64,000 nucleotides of DNA from Massilia sp. NR 4-1 (GTDB lineage: Bacteria; Pseudomonadota; Gammaproteobacteria; Burkholderiales; Burkholderiaceae_D): NCBI RefSeq assembly GCF_001191005.1, contig NZ_CP012201.1, forward strand, positions 1,302,001 to 1,366,000, given 5' to 3'. The position numbers and the translations under genes were made by a program. A model generated the notes under the pieces. It saw only the letters and a list, made by a program, of their open reading frames with translations. It ran no database searches and had not been told where the DNA came from. Positions 20,226 through 29,634 of this stretch are shown here, in pieces (position 1 is the first letter of the stretch; every line of letters starts with the position of its first letter).

Positions 20226-21488
20226 ATGAAGACTACAATTCGGCTTTGCTGTTTTTCGGGAGTAGGTGTGTTGCGCAGTTTGATGGTTCAAGGAGTGTTG
20301 GCGGTAGTATGCAGCGTGCAGGCGGCAGTGGCCGCGGTACCGCCGGAGCAGGCGGCTGCCGCGCTGTTTGGCAGTGGACAGGTGGAAACGATGGTGTCCG
20401 AAGCGCATGGCTTGACAGCGCAGGGGCGTTTCCAGGAAGCGGCCGGCCGTCTGGAGCAAGCGCGCAAACTGGCGCCGCAAGCTTCCGGTCCGCTGTCGGC
20501 GCTGGCGCACACCCTGTATTCCGCCTCGCTCGACGCCGACAGCGCCGACGTGCCGAAATTGCGTGCCCAGGCCGAAAGCTATGCCCGCGCCGCGCTGGAA
20601 CGCTTCGACGGCGATCCGCTGGCCCAGGAAATCCTGCGCCGCCTGGCCGGCGACAATGAGCGCAGCGGCTACCAGCCCACGCGGGAGTCGGCGCAAGCCT
20701 TTGTCGAAGGCGAAGTTTTCTTCCACAACCGCCAGATGGACGAGGCACGCGCCAAATACCGCGAGGCCCAGCGTGCCGATCCCGGCTACGCCTCGGCGTG
20801 GCTGATGGAAGGCGATACCTATTTCGTCGAGAAAAACTGGGTGGCGGCCGAACTGCTGTTCCGCAAAGCGGCGGAAACCGATCCCCTTCATCCCCAGGCC
20901 TGGCGCTTTCTGGCCGATGCGCTGATCCATCTGGGCGACCGGCAGGGCGCGGAAAACGCCTTGTACAAAGCCATTGAAGCGGTGCCGAACCAGCGCCAGG
21001 GCTGGGAGCGCCTGGCGGTGCTGGCTGCAGCCGGTGGGCGGCCGTTGGCCGCGCTGAACCTGAAACGCGGCGCCAGCGTGGACTTTGACGAGAAAAACGG
21101 CAAGAGCGAACTGACGCTGTCCAGCGATTTTTCCGGCACCACGGCCAGCAGCGATGCCGACCACGCCATCTGGCTGGCCTACGCCTTCAAGCAGGCCAAT
21201 ATGCGCGCGGCAGCGCACAAGGCCGGCCGTAAAGCGCGCCCGTTTGAACTGGAGCTGGCCAGCTGGAAGGCCGCGCTGGCCACGGCGGAAAGCGGCGGCG
21301 AGCAAGCCAAGGCACTGGCGCGTCCCGACCTGCGCAAGCTGAAAGCCATCCACGACGCCGGCCAGCTCGAAGCCGCCATCTTCACGTTGATGTTCAGCGA
21401 AGCCTACCGCTCCGAATTCGAAGTCTGGAAAACCGCCAACCCCGGCGCCCAGCGCCGCTTCATCGAGCAGTTCCGGCTGATGCCCTGA
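20226..21488 (+). CDS. Secreted tetratricopeptide-repeat protein
   Basis: After a signal peptide (VLAVVCSVQAAVA) several TPR-like helix pairs are visible: GRFQEAAGRLEQARKLAP, RQMDEARAKYREAQRADPGYASAW, NWVAAELLFRKAAETDPLHPQAWRFL and DRQGAENALYKAIEAVPN. It is likely periplasmic or surface-anchored and mediates protein contacts. The frame also allows an ATG at 20217. Partners are not indicated by the neighbours. Confidence 0.75.
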   Translation: MKTTIRLCCFSGVGVLRSLMVQGVLAVVCSVQAAVAAVPPEQAAAALFGSGQVETMVSEAHGLTAQGRFQEAAGRLEQARKLAPQASGPLSALAHTLYSASLDADSADVPKLRAQAESYARAALERFDGDPLAQEILRRLAGDNERSGYQPTRESAQAFVEGEVFFHNRQMDEARAKYREAQRADPGYASAWLMEGDTYFVEKNWVAAELLFRKAAETDPLHPQAWRFLADALIHLGDRQGAENALYKAIEAVPNQRQGWERLAVLAAAGGRPLAALNLKRGASVDFDEKNGKSELTLSSDFSGTTASSDADHAIWLAYAFKQANMRAAAHKAGRKARPFELELASWKAALATAESGGEQAKALARPDLRKLKAIHDAGQLEAAIFTLMFSEAYRSEFEVWKTANPGAQRRFIEQFRLMP

Positions 21489-21558
21489 CTGATTGCAGCG
21501 GCGAATTTAGTCGACTATCTTTGCCTATTGCCGCTGCCGTGCTATCGCCGAACATACC

Positions 21559-22065
21559 TCATTCCTTTGCCTCGAACGCGGCATGGTAGCTGACCTGGCC
21601 TTGCGGCAACGGGGCGCCGAAGGAAAGTGCCTGGAAATACTCGGCAGGGATGCCGGGCAGTTCCAGGCTGGCGTCAGCCTTGAAGCCAAAGCGGCCGTAA
21701 TAGGCGGGATCGCCCAGCACCACGCAGCCGGCGGCGCCCAGGGCTTGCAGCTCGGTCAACGCGGCTTTCATCAGTTGCGAACCGATGCCCCGGTGCTGGT
21801 GCTGCGGCGAGACTGAAATCGGCCCCAATCCGTACCAGCCGCCGGCGCCGGAAGAAATGGCGGCCGGGGAAACCGCCACATGGCCGACGATGGTTTCGCC
21901 CTCCAGCGCGACGATGGAGACAGTCAGTTGCCCAGCACGGCGCAGGGCGTTGACGATGAATTGTTCGGTATGGCTGGAGTGCTCTTCGCTGAGAAAAGCA
22001 GCTTCGGTCAAGCGGGCGATCGTGTCGATGTCGCCGCCTTCTTCCTTGCGTAGAATGATGTTCAT
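21559..22065 (-). CDS. GNAT N-acetyltransferase (YhbS type)
   Basis: The 168-residue protein has VGHVAVSPA, the LGPISVSPQHQHRGIGSQLMKAAL acetyl-CoA loop and CVVLGDPAYYGRFGF, the signature block of YhbS-like acetyltransferases. The start lies 3 bp after the TetR stop, so it is co-transcribed with that regulator. Substrate unknown. Confidence 0.85.
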   Translation of the reverse strand: MNIILRKEEGGDIDTIARLTEAAFLSEEHSSHTEQFIVNALRRAGQLTVSIVALEGETIVGHVAVSPAAISSGAGGWYGLGPISVSPQHQHRGIGSQLMKAALTELQALGAAGCVVLGDPAYYGRFGFKADASLELPGIPAEYFQALSFGAPLPQGQVSYHAAFEAKE

Positions 22066-22068
22066 TAT

Positions 22069-22662
22069 TCAGTCCTTTCTAGTTGGAGGCAGCAAAAGCC
22101 GGGCCACCTCCATAATTTCTTGCAATGGCTGCGCGGATGCCGTGGCGTCAGCGCGCAGCAGCATATTGTCGGAATAGCCGTTCAGCAGCGCAAGCAGCTG
22201 GCGCGCCGCCCGCGCCGGGTGGGCGCAAGTCCATTCGCCGCCATCAATCCCTTGACGAATGATTTTCTCCAACATGCCTTCCCAATGCCCTGTGCCCTGG
22301 TGAAAGCTGGCCGCCAGTTCCGGCTCGCGCAGCGACTCCACCCAGGCGCCCATCCACATGGCCCAGTCATGGTCATTTTCCTTCGGCAAGTAGTAACGGA
22401 AGAAGCTTTTCAGCGCCTTGGGCGCTGCCAGTCCTGCATGGATGGACTCTGTTTCGGCGATCTGCGCAGCCATGAAGCGCTCAAAGGCTTCGCGCCGCAG
22501 CGTTTTCCAGTCCGGGAAGTAGTGATAGACGTGGCTGCGCGAAAGGCCCGCATGTTCGGCCAGATCGCGCGTGGAGACGGTGGCAAAGCCATTTTCCTGA
22601 AACAGTTCCAGTGCAGCAGCGATGATTTGTTCGCGCCGGTCGGCGCCATTGGCGGGTGGCAT
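22069..22662 (-). CDS. TetR/AcrR-type repressor
   Basis: The N-terminal HTH is typical (REQIIAAALELFQENGFATV...DLAEHAGLSRSHVYHYFPDW); the C-terminal ligand domain is family-generic. It is divergent from an ABC-type membrane gene, and the shared intergenic region holds two copies of the perfect palindrome TTGAGC-N4-GCTCAA, its most likely operators, which would also give autoregulation. Confidence 0.88.
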   Translation of the reverse strand: MPPANGADRREQIIAAALELFQENGFATVSTRDLAEHAGLSRSHVYHYFPDWKTLRREAFERFMAAQIAETESIHAGLAAPKALKSFFRYYLPKENDHDWAMWMGAWVESLREPELAASFHQGTGHWEGMLEKIIRQGIDGGEWTCAHPARAARQLLALLNGYSDNMLLRADATASAQPLQEIMEVARLLLPPTRKD

Positions 22663-22706
22663 GCGCTAAATCCTTGATTTAAAAAGGCATCAGTTTGTAA
22701 CAGAGC

Positions 22707-22755
22707 TTGCCGTTTGAGCAGTCGCTCAAACATAATACTTGAGCGACTGCTCAAA
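22707..22755. promoter_or_regulatory. Paired TetR operators and promoter of the ABC gene
   Basis: TTTGAGCAGTCGCTCAA (22713-22729) and its exact reverse complement (22739-22755) flank 9 bases. Each arm is itself a TTGAGC-N4-GCTCAA palindrome. On the + strand a candidate -35 TTGCCG (22707-22712) and -10 CATAAT (22731-22736) enclose the first operator (18-bp spacing), and the second covers the start region, so binding would block transcription. Confidence 0.75.
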
Positions 22756-22786
22756 TACAAGGAAGCAGGCAAATCAAGGAATAGAA

Positions 22787-23698
22787 ATGAAGATGTCTAA
22801 CGATGCCACTACTGGTCTGGGCCAGCAGTCGGCCAGCGAAACCCTGAAAGCCATCGGCCGCGCCCATGCGGGCAAGCTGCTCGGCACGTTCTCCCTCGTC
22901 GGCCTGGAGAATGCACTGCTGCTTGCCTATCCGGTGTTCGCCGGCTATGCGGTGGATGCCATTATCGCCGGCAACGCGCCGCGCGCCCTGCTGTATGCGC
23001 TGGTGGTGCTGGCCTTTTGGGTAGTGGGCGCGCTGCGGCGCGCGGTCGATACCCGCACCTTTACCCATATCTATACGCGGCTGGCGGTGCCGGTGATTCT
23101 CAATCAGCGCGAGCAGCAGCAGAGTACGTCCACCGTCGCTGCCCGCGTGGTGCTGGCGCGCCAGTTTGTCGACTTTTTCGAACAGCAGTTGCCGCTGCTT
23201 GCAACTGCCGTCGCGTCGATTTTTGGTGCGGCCGTGATGTTGCTGGCGATCGAGCCGTGGGTTGGTGCAGCCTGTCTGCTGTCGCTGGTGTTGTGCGTGG
23301 CATTGCTGCCGCAGTTCGCTATGCGCAACCAGCAGCTGCATGAGCGCATCAACGACCGCCTTGAACATGAAATCCGGCTGGTGGAAAACGCACAGGCGCC
23401 GATGCTGATGCGCCATTATGGTTTGCTGGCGCGCCTGCGCATCCTGCTGTCCGACCGCGAGGCTGGCGCCTACCTGGTGATCGGCAGCGTTGCGGCCCTG
23501 CTGTTTGTGCTGGCAATCTGGCAGCTCGTGAGCACGCCGGACGTGAGCGCTGGCCATGTGTATGCGGTGATGACCTATCTGTGGACCTTCGTCGGCAGCC
23601 TGGACGATGCGCCGGGATTGACCGACCAGCTGGCCCGTCTGCGCGACATCGGCCAGCGCGTCGATCCCGGTTTGGATAAGCCGGAGTTGAAGGCGTAG
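22787..23698 (+). CDS. ABC transporter six-TM domain protein without ATPase
   Basis: The 303-residue protein consists of an ABC exporter-like membrane domain (membrane segments near 25-50, 60-80, 135-180, 235-260) with coupling-loop sequence INDRLEHEIRLVENAQ. No Walker A, signature or Walker B motif follows; the gene stops where the nucleotide domain would begin. AAGGA at about 22776 supports the ATG at 22787. It probably pairs with an ATPase encoded elsewhere, or works as a non-transporting relative. Confidence 0.7.
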   Translation: MKMSNDATTGLGQQSASETLKAIGRAHAGKLLGTFSLVGLENALLLAYPVFAGYAVDAIIAGNAPRALLYALVVLAFWVVGALRRAVDTRTFTHIYTRLAVPVILNQREQQQSTSTVAARVVLARQFVDFFEQQLPLLATAVASIFGAAVMLLAIEPWVGAACLLSLVLCVALLPQFAMRNQQLHERINDRLEHEIRLVENAQAPMLMRHYGLLARLRILLSDREAGAYLVIGSVAALLFVLAIWQLVSTPDVSAGHVYAVMTYLWTFVGSLDDAPGLTDQLARLRDIGQRVDPGLDKPELKA

Positions 23699-23770
23699 AG
23701 CGTCAACCGCGCTGGCGGCACCGGCCAGGCCAGCCTGCAGCATGGCGACAATACTTTCTCTGTCCTGGGC

Positions 23771-24421
23771 CTAAGGTGCCTGAAGCTGCGCCAGATAACC
23801 GAGCAGCGCCAATTCGGCCTGGCGCGCGATGGCCTGGGTATCGGCCATCGTACTTCCGGCATAGGCTCGGATATGGGCGTGGGCGAACAGGCCGTAAGCG
23901 ATGGTGTGGCAGGTGCGTGCCGCTTCCTCCAGCTGCGGCCCGGCCGCGAAGCCATCGCTGGCGCGGGCGAGGGCGGCGGCCCATTCTTCTACGAAGCGTT
24001 CATACATCCTGGCGTAAGCGCTTGGGTCGCTGACCTGGCGTTCCAGCGCATAGTGCGCCCCCCATTCCAACGGGTGGCTTGCATGGGCGCTAGCCAGCGC
24101 AAGCAGGATGGCACGGACGACCTGGGCCAGCGGCTGGCCCGTCTGCGCGGCAACCGCGCCGCGCATCGCTTCCAGCAGCGTTTTGGAGCGCAGATGAACG
24201 GAGACGCGCGCCAGATCGTCCTTGTTGGCGAAGTATTCGTAGAAGCTGCCCAGGCCTGTTCCCGCCACATCCACTATCTCCCTGATAGTCAAGGCATCGA
24301 AGCCACGTTCGGGCAAAAGCCGAACAAAGGCGTGCTGCAGAGCCAGGGAAGTCTGGCGCGCGCGGGATTGCTGCGGCCTTCTGCGGGCTGGCACTGGCGT
24401 TGGCGGGAGCGGCTGTTTCAT
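23771..24421 (-). CDS. TetR/AcrR-type regulator
   Basis: The HTH segment is ALQHAFVRLLPERGFDALTIREIVDVAGTGLGSFYEYFANKDDL (given in pieces: ERGFDALTIREIVDVAG, then GSFYEYFANKDDL). The ATG at 24421 is preferred over a longer frame because the HTH then begins near residue 20. It is divergent from the PaaI-type thioesterase gene 81 bp away, which it may control. Confidence 0.85.
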   Translation of the reverse strand: MKQPLPPTPVPARRRPQQSRARQTSLALQHAFVRLLPERGFDALTIREIVDVAGTGLGSFYEYFANKDDLARVSVHLRSKTLLEAMRGAVAAQTGQPLAQVVRAILLALASAHASHPLEWGAHYALERQVSDPSAYARMYERFVEEWAAALARASDGFAAGPQLEEAARTCHTIAYGLFAHAHIRAYAGSTMADTQAIARQAELALLGYLAQLQAP

Positions 24422-24502
24422 GCAAGGAAATCCGAACAAGGTTGACGAACAAGCTTCTTAAAATAATAACCGTAAAAACCACGTCCTCAAACGGAAACCA
24501 CC

Positions 24503-24910
24503 ATGGAAAACTTACTGGCTTTTGCTCACCAGGTGTTCGAATCCCAGCCTTTCAGCCAGTTCATCGGCGCCAAGCTGACCGATGCCGGCGCCGACCACGC
24601 CGAGCTGACCTTGCCCGTTGCCAGCCACCACAAGCAGCAGCATGGCTTTGTCCATGGCGGCGCGGTCAGCTATCTGGCCGATAACGCCATCACCTTCGCT
24701 GGCGGCTTGGCGCTGGGCGGCAATGCGCTGACGTCCGAGTTCAAGATCAATTACCTCAAGCCTGCCAAGGGCCAGCAGCTCGTGGCGCGCGCCAAGGCGC
24801 GCAGCACCGGCAAGCGCCAGGCCGTGTGCCAGTGCGAGATCTACGCGGTGGATGAGGGCACGGAAACCCTGTGCGCCCTGGCCCAGGGCACGGTGGTGTC
24901 GGCCGCATAA
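24503..24910 (+). CDS. PaaI-type hotdog thioesterase
   Basis: The 135-residue protein has the HGFVHGGAVSYLADNA active-site helix of the PaaI/YbgC-like hotdog fold, and LTSEFKINYLKPAKGQQLVARAK as the following strands. It hydrolyses acyl-CoA thioesters, often aromatic. The Rieske oxygenase gene starts 29 bp downstream, suggesting a two-gene unit for aromatic compounds, perhaps with the divergent TetR as regulator. Confidence 0.85.
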   Translation: MENLLAFAHQVFESQPFSQFIGAKLTDAGADHAELTLPVASHHKQQHGFVHGGAVSYLADNAITFAGGLALGGNALTSEFKINYLKPAKGQQLVARAKARSTGKRQAVCQCEIYAVDEGTETLCALAQGTVVSAA

Positions 24911-24939
24911 GGATTCCATTTCAGCTGTCTGGAGAAACG

Positions 24940-26166
24940 ATGAAACACGAAACGCAAGTGCAAACCTTGCAGACCTTGCTCGCCCTGCGGGAAGTGGGAC
25001 GCGACCAGGAAATGCTGGGTAAGGTAGTCAAGCTGCCGGTGAACATCTACACCGATCCTGCCATCCTGGAACTGGAAATGGCGACGGTATTCCGCAACTA
25101 TCCGATGGTAGCGGGTCACGCTTCGCATGTGCGCGAAGCCGGCGACTATCTGCTCAGCGACTGGGACAAGCGTCCCTTCGTGGTGGTGCGCGGCAAGGAT
25201 GGCGTGCTGCGCGCCTTCCTCAACACCTGCCGCCATCGCGGCGCGCGGCTGGTGTCGGGCAAAGAGGAGCAGCTCAAGAATTTTGTCTGCCCCTTCCACG
25301 GCTGGGTTTATGGCCTGGACGGGGCACTGCGTTCGATCTCGCGCGCCCATAACTTCCCCGGCGTCGATTGCGACACCATGGGCCTGGTGGAGCTGCCGGT
25401 GCTAGAGCATGGCGGCTTGGTCTGGGTACATCCCACGCCAGGTGCGAAGATCGATATCGCTGAATGTCTGGGACCAATGGCTGAGGACTTTGAGTGCTTC
25501 AAGGTTGACGAGCTGGTGCCGTACCGGAAAAACAAGGTGCTGCGCAAGGCGAACTGGAAGATGCTGATCAAGACCTATCTGGAAGGCTACCACGTGCCTT
25601 ATCTGCATAAGGATACGCTGGTGCGCAACTTCAAGAAGGGTGTCATTGCGCATACAGAGCATGGCCAGCATATCCGCCTGTCGGCCGCACGCACTAATGT
25701 GCTCGACGCCTTGCAGACCGATAGCAAGGATTGGAAAATTCTCGATTACGCCTCGGTCTACTACGCGCTCTTCCCGCAAGCCTTCTTCATCATGCACCCG
25801 GACTATGTGTCGATCAACAGCTTCTACCCTGAAGCGCCTGACCGTACCATCTGGACCCACGAAATGCTGTACCGGCCCGAAGCCTTTGTGGGCGAGGATG
25901 GCCAGGCAGCATTGGCCAAGCGCTTCGATTACACCAATGACGCCGTCTTCGACGCCGAAGATTTTGCCGTGGCCGAAGACGTGCAGATAGGTTTGCTCAA
26001 CGGTGCCAACGAATATCACACCTTGGGACTGGAGGAAGGCCTGCTGGCGATCTTCCAGCAAAACGTCGAGCGGGCCATCGCATCAGCGCCGCCGCAAGCG
26101 AAAAAGGAGTCCAGCCATCCTGTCTTTTTGCACCGCGAGCGGCCGGCCGACGTGATGAATTGCTAG
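24940..26166 (+). CDS. Rieske-type ring-hydroxylating oxygenase, alpha subunit
   Basis: The Rieske [2Fe-2S] site is complete: Cys97-x-His99 and Cys117-x2-His120 (CRHRGARL...CPFHGW). The mononuclear iron region reads EGYHVPYLHKDTL, giving two His ligands. The ATG at 24940 follows a GGAG site. No beta subunit, ferredoxin or reductase gene is adjacent, so electron partners must lie elsewhere or it is an alpha-only (homotrimer) enzyme such as those acting on quaternary amines. Substrate not known. Confidence 0.85.
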   Translation: MKHETQVQTLQTLLALREVGRDQEMLGKVVKLPVNIYTDPAILELEMATVFRNYPMVAGHASHVREAGDYLLSDWDKRPFVVVRGKDGVLRAFLNTCRHRGARLVSGKEEQLKNFVCPFHGWVYGLDGALRSISRAHNFPGVDCDTMGLVELPVLEHGGLVWVHPTPGAKIDIAECLGPMAEDFECFKVDELVPYRKNKVLRKANWKMLIKTYLEGYHVPYLHKDTLVRNFKKGVIAHTEHGQHIRLSAARTNVLDALQTDSKDWKILDYASVYYALFPQAFFIMHPDYVSINSFYPEAPDRTIWTHEMLYRPEAFVGEDGQAALAKRFDYTNDAVFDAEDFAVAEDVQIGLLNGANEYHTLGLEEGLLAIFQQNVERAIASAPPQAKKESSHPVFLHRERPADVMNC

Positions 26167-26984
26167 GCCGGGGTGGGCAACTGACGGCCATATTCGCCCG
26201 GCGGTTTGCCTACCAGGGCGGTGAAATCATTGATGAAATGGGCTTGGTCGAAGTAACCCAGATCGAGCGCCAGCTGTGCCAGCGGCAGCGGCGTGCCTGA
26301 TTGCAGCTGGGCCACCGCCTCGTGCATGCGGTAGCGTTTGATGACCCATTTCGGTCCCACGCCCACATAGTGCTGGAACAGGCGCTGCAAGGCGCGTTTG
26401 TTCAGGCCTGAGGCGGCAGCCAGTGCATCGACCGTGGTCATGCTGGCATCGGCATCAATCGCTGCCACCAGCCGGTTGGCCAGGTCCGTGTTGGCGTCCG
26501 GCGGCGGCAGGCGCTCCAATAGAAAGGCTTCGGCGGCAGCCATCATGGCGCCTGCGTTGGCGCAAGCGCGTATCCGGGCGGCGTAGGCCGTTCCAGCAGC
26601 GCCAAACACGGCATCCGGCGTCACACGCCGGTCGGCAATGGTGGCCAGCGGCGCGCGCAGGAAGGGTTGGAATCCGCCTGGCCGGAACTTGATGCCGAAG
26701 GCGAAGCCTTGTCCCTCCAACAGGCGGCTGTAGCGCGCCGTCTGCACGCCATAAATACCGTCGACATCCTTTTCGACCACCAGATGCACGTTCGGATGCG
26801 GCAGGGTTTCCTGCGCTTGCGGCGGATGGCCTTGCATATCCCAGGACACATGCCAGTAATGCTCGACCAGCCCGGCCAGCGCCGCACAGGGCGCTTCACG
26901 TTGGTGGCTGAACTGGCCCACGCCGAAACGCGGCACCAATATGCCGCGCGGCTGGCCAAGCTCTTGTCGCGTTTTTCCAATCAT
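26163..26984 (-). CDS. AraC-family regulator
   Basis: The C-terminal double HTH is seen in VDALAAASGLNKRALQRLFQHYVGVGPKWVIKRYR and LAQLALDLGYFDQAHFINDF (here in pieces), with the N-terminal half carrying an effector domain of the DUF6597/AraC_N type. It overlaps the Rieske gene end by 4 bp in convergent orientation. Target genes are not evident. Confidence 0.88.
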   Translation of the reverse strand: MIGKTRQELGQPRGILVPRFGVGQFSHQREAPCAALAGLVEHYWHVSWDMQGHPPQAQETLPHPNVHLVVEKDVDGIYGVQTARYSRLLEGQGFAFGIKFRPGGFQPFLRAPLATIADRRVTPDAVFGAAGTAYAARIRACANAGAMMAAAEAFLLERLPPPDANTDLANRLVAAIDADASMTTVDALAAASGLNKRALQRLFQHYVGVGPKWVIKRYRMHEAVAQLQSGTPLPLAQLALDLGYFDQAHFINDFTALVGKPPGEYGRQLPTPA

Positions 26985-27043
26985 GGGCGGCTGCTCATCC
27001 TGTCTACTATGAACCGAGGCAGCGATCTTACAGGAGCTTGAAC

Positions 27044-27490
27044 GTGAAACCCATCTTTTCCATTTTTCTTATCTTGGCCGCGCAGGCGGCATATGCGGGA
27101 GGCAGCAATATGCAGATTAACGGTGAATTCGATGTGAAACTCACGCCGCAAACGTCGGCCGATTCCCCGCCGTGGGGCCGCCAGCGCATTGAGAAAACCT
27201 TCCATGGTCCGCTCACCGGCAGCAGTATCGGCGAGATGCTGGCCGTGCGTACCGAAGTGAAAGGTTCGGCGGGCTATGTGGCGCTGGAACAGGTGAGCGC
27301 CACGCTGGAAGGGCGCAAGGGGACATTCTTCCTTCAGCACTCGGGCCTGATGGACCACGGCGCGCCGACGCTGACGGTCAGCGTGGTGCCGGATTCGGCG
27401 ACCGGCGAGCTGAAAGGATTGAAAGGAACGATGACCATCCAGATCGAGGGCGGCAAGCATTTCTACGGCTTCAGCTACAGCCTGCCCTGA
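27044..27490 (+). CDS. DUF3224 protein, exported
   Basis: A GTG start at 27044 lies 7 bases after AGGAG (27032-27036); the TTG at 27038 is too close to that site. A signal peptide (IFLILAAQAAYA) precedes a DUF3224 barrel with GEFDVKL, KTFHGPLTGSSIGEML, GYVALEQVSATLEGRKGTF and the ending IEGGKHFYGFSYSLP. DUF3224 proteins are small avidin-like barrels of unknown ligand. Confidence 0.8.
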   Translation: MKPIFSIFLILAAQAAYAGGSNMQINGEFDVKLTPQTSADSPPWGRQRIEKTFHGPLTGSSIGEMLAVRTEVKGSAGYVALEQVSATLEGRKGTFFLQHSGLMDHGAPTLTVSVVPDSATGELKGLKGTMTIQIEGGKHFYGFSYSLP

Positions 27491-27534
27491 GTGGCGACAG
27501 CGCGGACGCGCAAAGGCATCCGCGCCCTATGCGC

Positions 27535-29508
27535 TTAGTTGCTGCGCGGACGCTGGCGGTGGAAGACCAGCGGGCTGTATGGGATGGCCGAAGGTGGCGG
27601 CGAATTCAGGATGTTTGTTTTCATCGCACCGACCACATGCATCTCGCAGGGCTTGCAGTCGAAGCGCAGCGTATAGCGCTCGTTACCGCTGACCAGTGTC
27701 ATCGGCTCCGCCCGCACCTGGCCCTGGACGCCTTGCACGCCCTTGGCCTGCTTCGGACACAGGTTGAAGGAGAAGCGCAGGCAGTGCTTGGTGATCATCA
27801 GCGACACCTCGCCCGGCTCTTCATGCGCCTCGTAAGCCGCGTCGATCAGTTGCACGCCGTGTTTGTGATAGAAGGCGCGCGCCTTTTCGTTGTACACATT
27901 GGCCAGATAGCTGAGCTGCGTTTCCGGATAGGCCGCGGGCGGTTCTTCCGCCGGCTTGCGTTCGGGCCGCAGCCAGGCCGCCACGCGCGCTGCCTCATGC
28001 GCTTCGATCGCTTCACGGCGCAGCGCATTGATGGCCGAGGAGGGCACAAACCAGGGGCGCGACAAGGCCAGTTCCACCTGGTGCGCTTCGAACATGGTGT
28101 TGCCCAGTTTGCCCAGGCTGGCGCGCAGGGATGCGTCGGCCTGCTCCGCCTGTTGCGCCGGCTGGAATTCGATGAGCGCTTCGGTCGAGCTGGCGATGCC
28201 ATCCTCGTCGCAGATGCTCAGGCACAGGCCGCCGGCGCATTCGCTCAGCGTCAGATCCAGCGCCACCTTGCGGTCGGAGGACTTCTTGTTCAGCGCCGCT
28301 TCCCACTGGTGGTCGCGGTTGCGGTGGATCACGGTGCCGACTTTCAGGCCGGGCAGGGTGTTCAGCGTTTCGTTGGGGAAGACGCGCCAGCGCTGGCCGT
28401 CCTCATCCTCGCCCAGCTTTTGCGCGGTATTGGCCTGGATGCCCACCGTGGTGCGCTTGTTCATATAGTTCAGGCCATCGCCGTTCGCCAGCGGCGCGTT
28501 GGCGACGAGGTCGAAATGGTCGCCGCCGATGCGGCTTACCGTACCCAGCTCCACGCCCACGTACTTGGGCGAATCGAAGGCGCCGATGTCCACCAGGCGG
28601 CCCTGGGCAAAGTAATCGGTGTGGCCACGATGGAAGTTCTTGTCCACGTCGGGCGTGAACAGCACCTTGGTCTGGCCGCTGGAAGCGCGCGCCAGCTCGG
28701 GGCGGCGCTCCAGGATCTCATCGAGCAGCAGGCGGTAATGGGCGGTGATGTTCTTCACATAGCCCATATCCTTGTAGCGGCCCTCGATCTTGAAGGAGCG
28801 GATGCCCGCGTCGACCAGGGCTTCCAGATTGCGGCTCTGGTCATTGTCCTTCATCGACAGCAGGTGTTTTTCATACGCCACCACGCGCCCCTGGCCGTCG
28901 GACAGGGTGTACGGCAGGCGGCAGGCCTGCGAGCAGTCGCCGCGGTTGGCGCTGCGGCCGGTGTCGGCGTGCGAGATATAGCATTGGCCGGAGAAGGCCA
29001 CGCACAGCGCGCCGTGGATGAAGTATTCCAGCGGCGTGTCGACTTCCGCGCGGATTTTGCGGATCTGCTCAATGGTCAGCTCGCGCGCCAGCACCAGCTG
29101 GGAGAAGCCCACATTGCCGAGGAAGCGCGCTTTTTCCGCGGTGCGGATATCGCACTGGGTACTGGCGTGCATCTGGATCGGCGGCAGGTCCAGCTCCAGC
29201 AGACCCATGTCCTGGATGATGAGGGCGTCGACTCCCGCCTCATACAGTTGCCAGATCTGCTTGCGCGCCGTTTCCAGTTCGGCGTCGTGCATGATGGTGT
29301 TCATGGTCACGAAGATGCGGGCGTGGTAGCGGTGGGCGAATTGCGTCAGCGCAGCGATATCCTCCAGCGGATTGCTGGCATTGTGGCGCGCGCCAAAGGC
29401 GGGGCCGCCGATATAGACGGCATCGGCGCCATGCAGAATGGCCTCGCGGCCGATTTCAGCGGTTTTGGCGGGGGACAGCAGTTCGAGCTGGTGACTGAGC
29501 AGCGACAT
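27535..29508 (-). CDS. rlhA: 23S rRNA 5-hydroxycytidine (C2501) synthase, U32 peptidase family
   Basis: The N-terminal U32 barrel includes LLSPAKTAEIGREAILHGADAVYIGG, and the cysteine-rich motif C-x7-C, then GDCSQACRLPY. A long C-terminal extension brings it to 657 residues, the size of RlhA (YdcP), not of the shorter TrhP or UbiU/V proteins. RlhA hydroxylates C2501 of 23S rRNA using a prephenate-linked route and an Fe-S-like cysteine cluster. Its assignment over other U32 paralogues rests on length and layout. Confidence 0.85.
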   Translation of the reverse strand: MSLLSHQLELLSPAKTAEIGREAILHGADAVYIGGPAFGARHNASNPLEDIAALTQFAHRYHARIFVTMNTIMHDAELETARKQIWQLYEAGVDALIIQDMGLLELDLPPIQMHASTQCDIRTAEKARFLGNVGFSQLVLARELTIEQIRKIRAEVDTPLEYFIHGALCVAFSGQCYISHADTGRSANRGDCSQACRLPYTLSDGQGRVVAYEKHLLSMKDNDQSRNLEALVDAGIRSFKIEGRYKDMGYVKNITAHYRLLLDEILERRPELARASSGQTKVLFTPDVDKNFHRGHTDYFAQGRLVDIGAFDSPKYVGVELGTVSRIGGDHFDLVANAPLANGDGLNYMNKRTTVGIQANTAQKLGEDEDGQRWRVFPNETLNTLPGLKVGTVIHRNRDHQWEAALNKKSSDRKVALDLTLSECAGGLCLSICDEDGIASSTEALIEFQPAQQAEQADASLRASLGKLGNTMFEAHQVELALSRPWFVPSSAINALRREAIEAHEAARVAAWLRPERKPAEEPPAAYPETQLSYLANVYNEKARAFYHKHGVQLIDAAYEAHEEPGEVSLMITKHCLRFSFNLCPKQAKGVQGVQGQVRAEPMTLVSGNERYTLRFDCKPCEMHVVGAMKTNILNSPPPSAIPYSPLVFHRQRPRSN

Positions 29509-29568
29509 GGCGACTTCCTGGCGAAACGGAGGCGAAAATTATAACGGGAACCAGGGGCGAATGACAGA

Positions 29569-29587
29569 GGGACGCGCTTGGCGTCCC
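29569..29587 (-). terminator. Hairpin after molbindin gene
   Basis: GGGACGC and GCGTCCC form a 7-bp stem with a 5-base loop between the molbindin stop and rlhA. It lacks a clear U tract, so termination is tentative. Confidence 0.35.
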
Positions 29588-29634
29588 CTTGCTCGGAATG
29601 CAAACATGCCGCCGGATCAAGCGGCGGCGAGTAA

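Noticed and set aside
27529..29544. 671-residue open frame opposite rlhA
   Set aside because: Antisense shadow of rlhA; residue composition is typical of shadow frames and there is no ribosome site.
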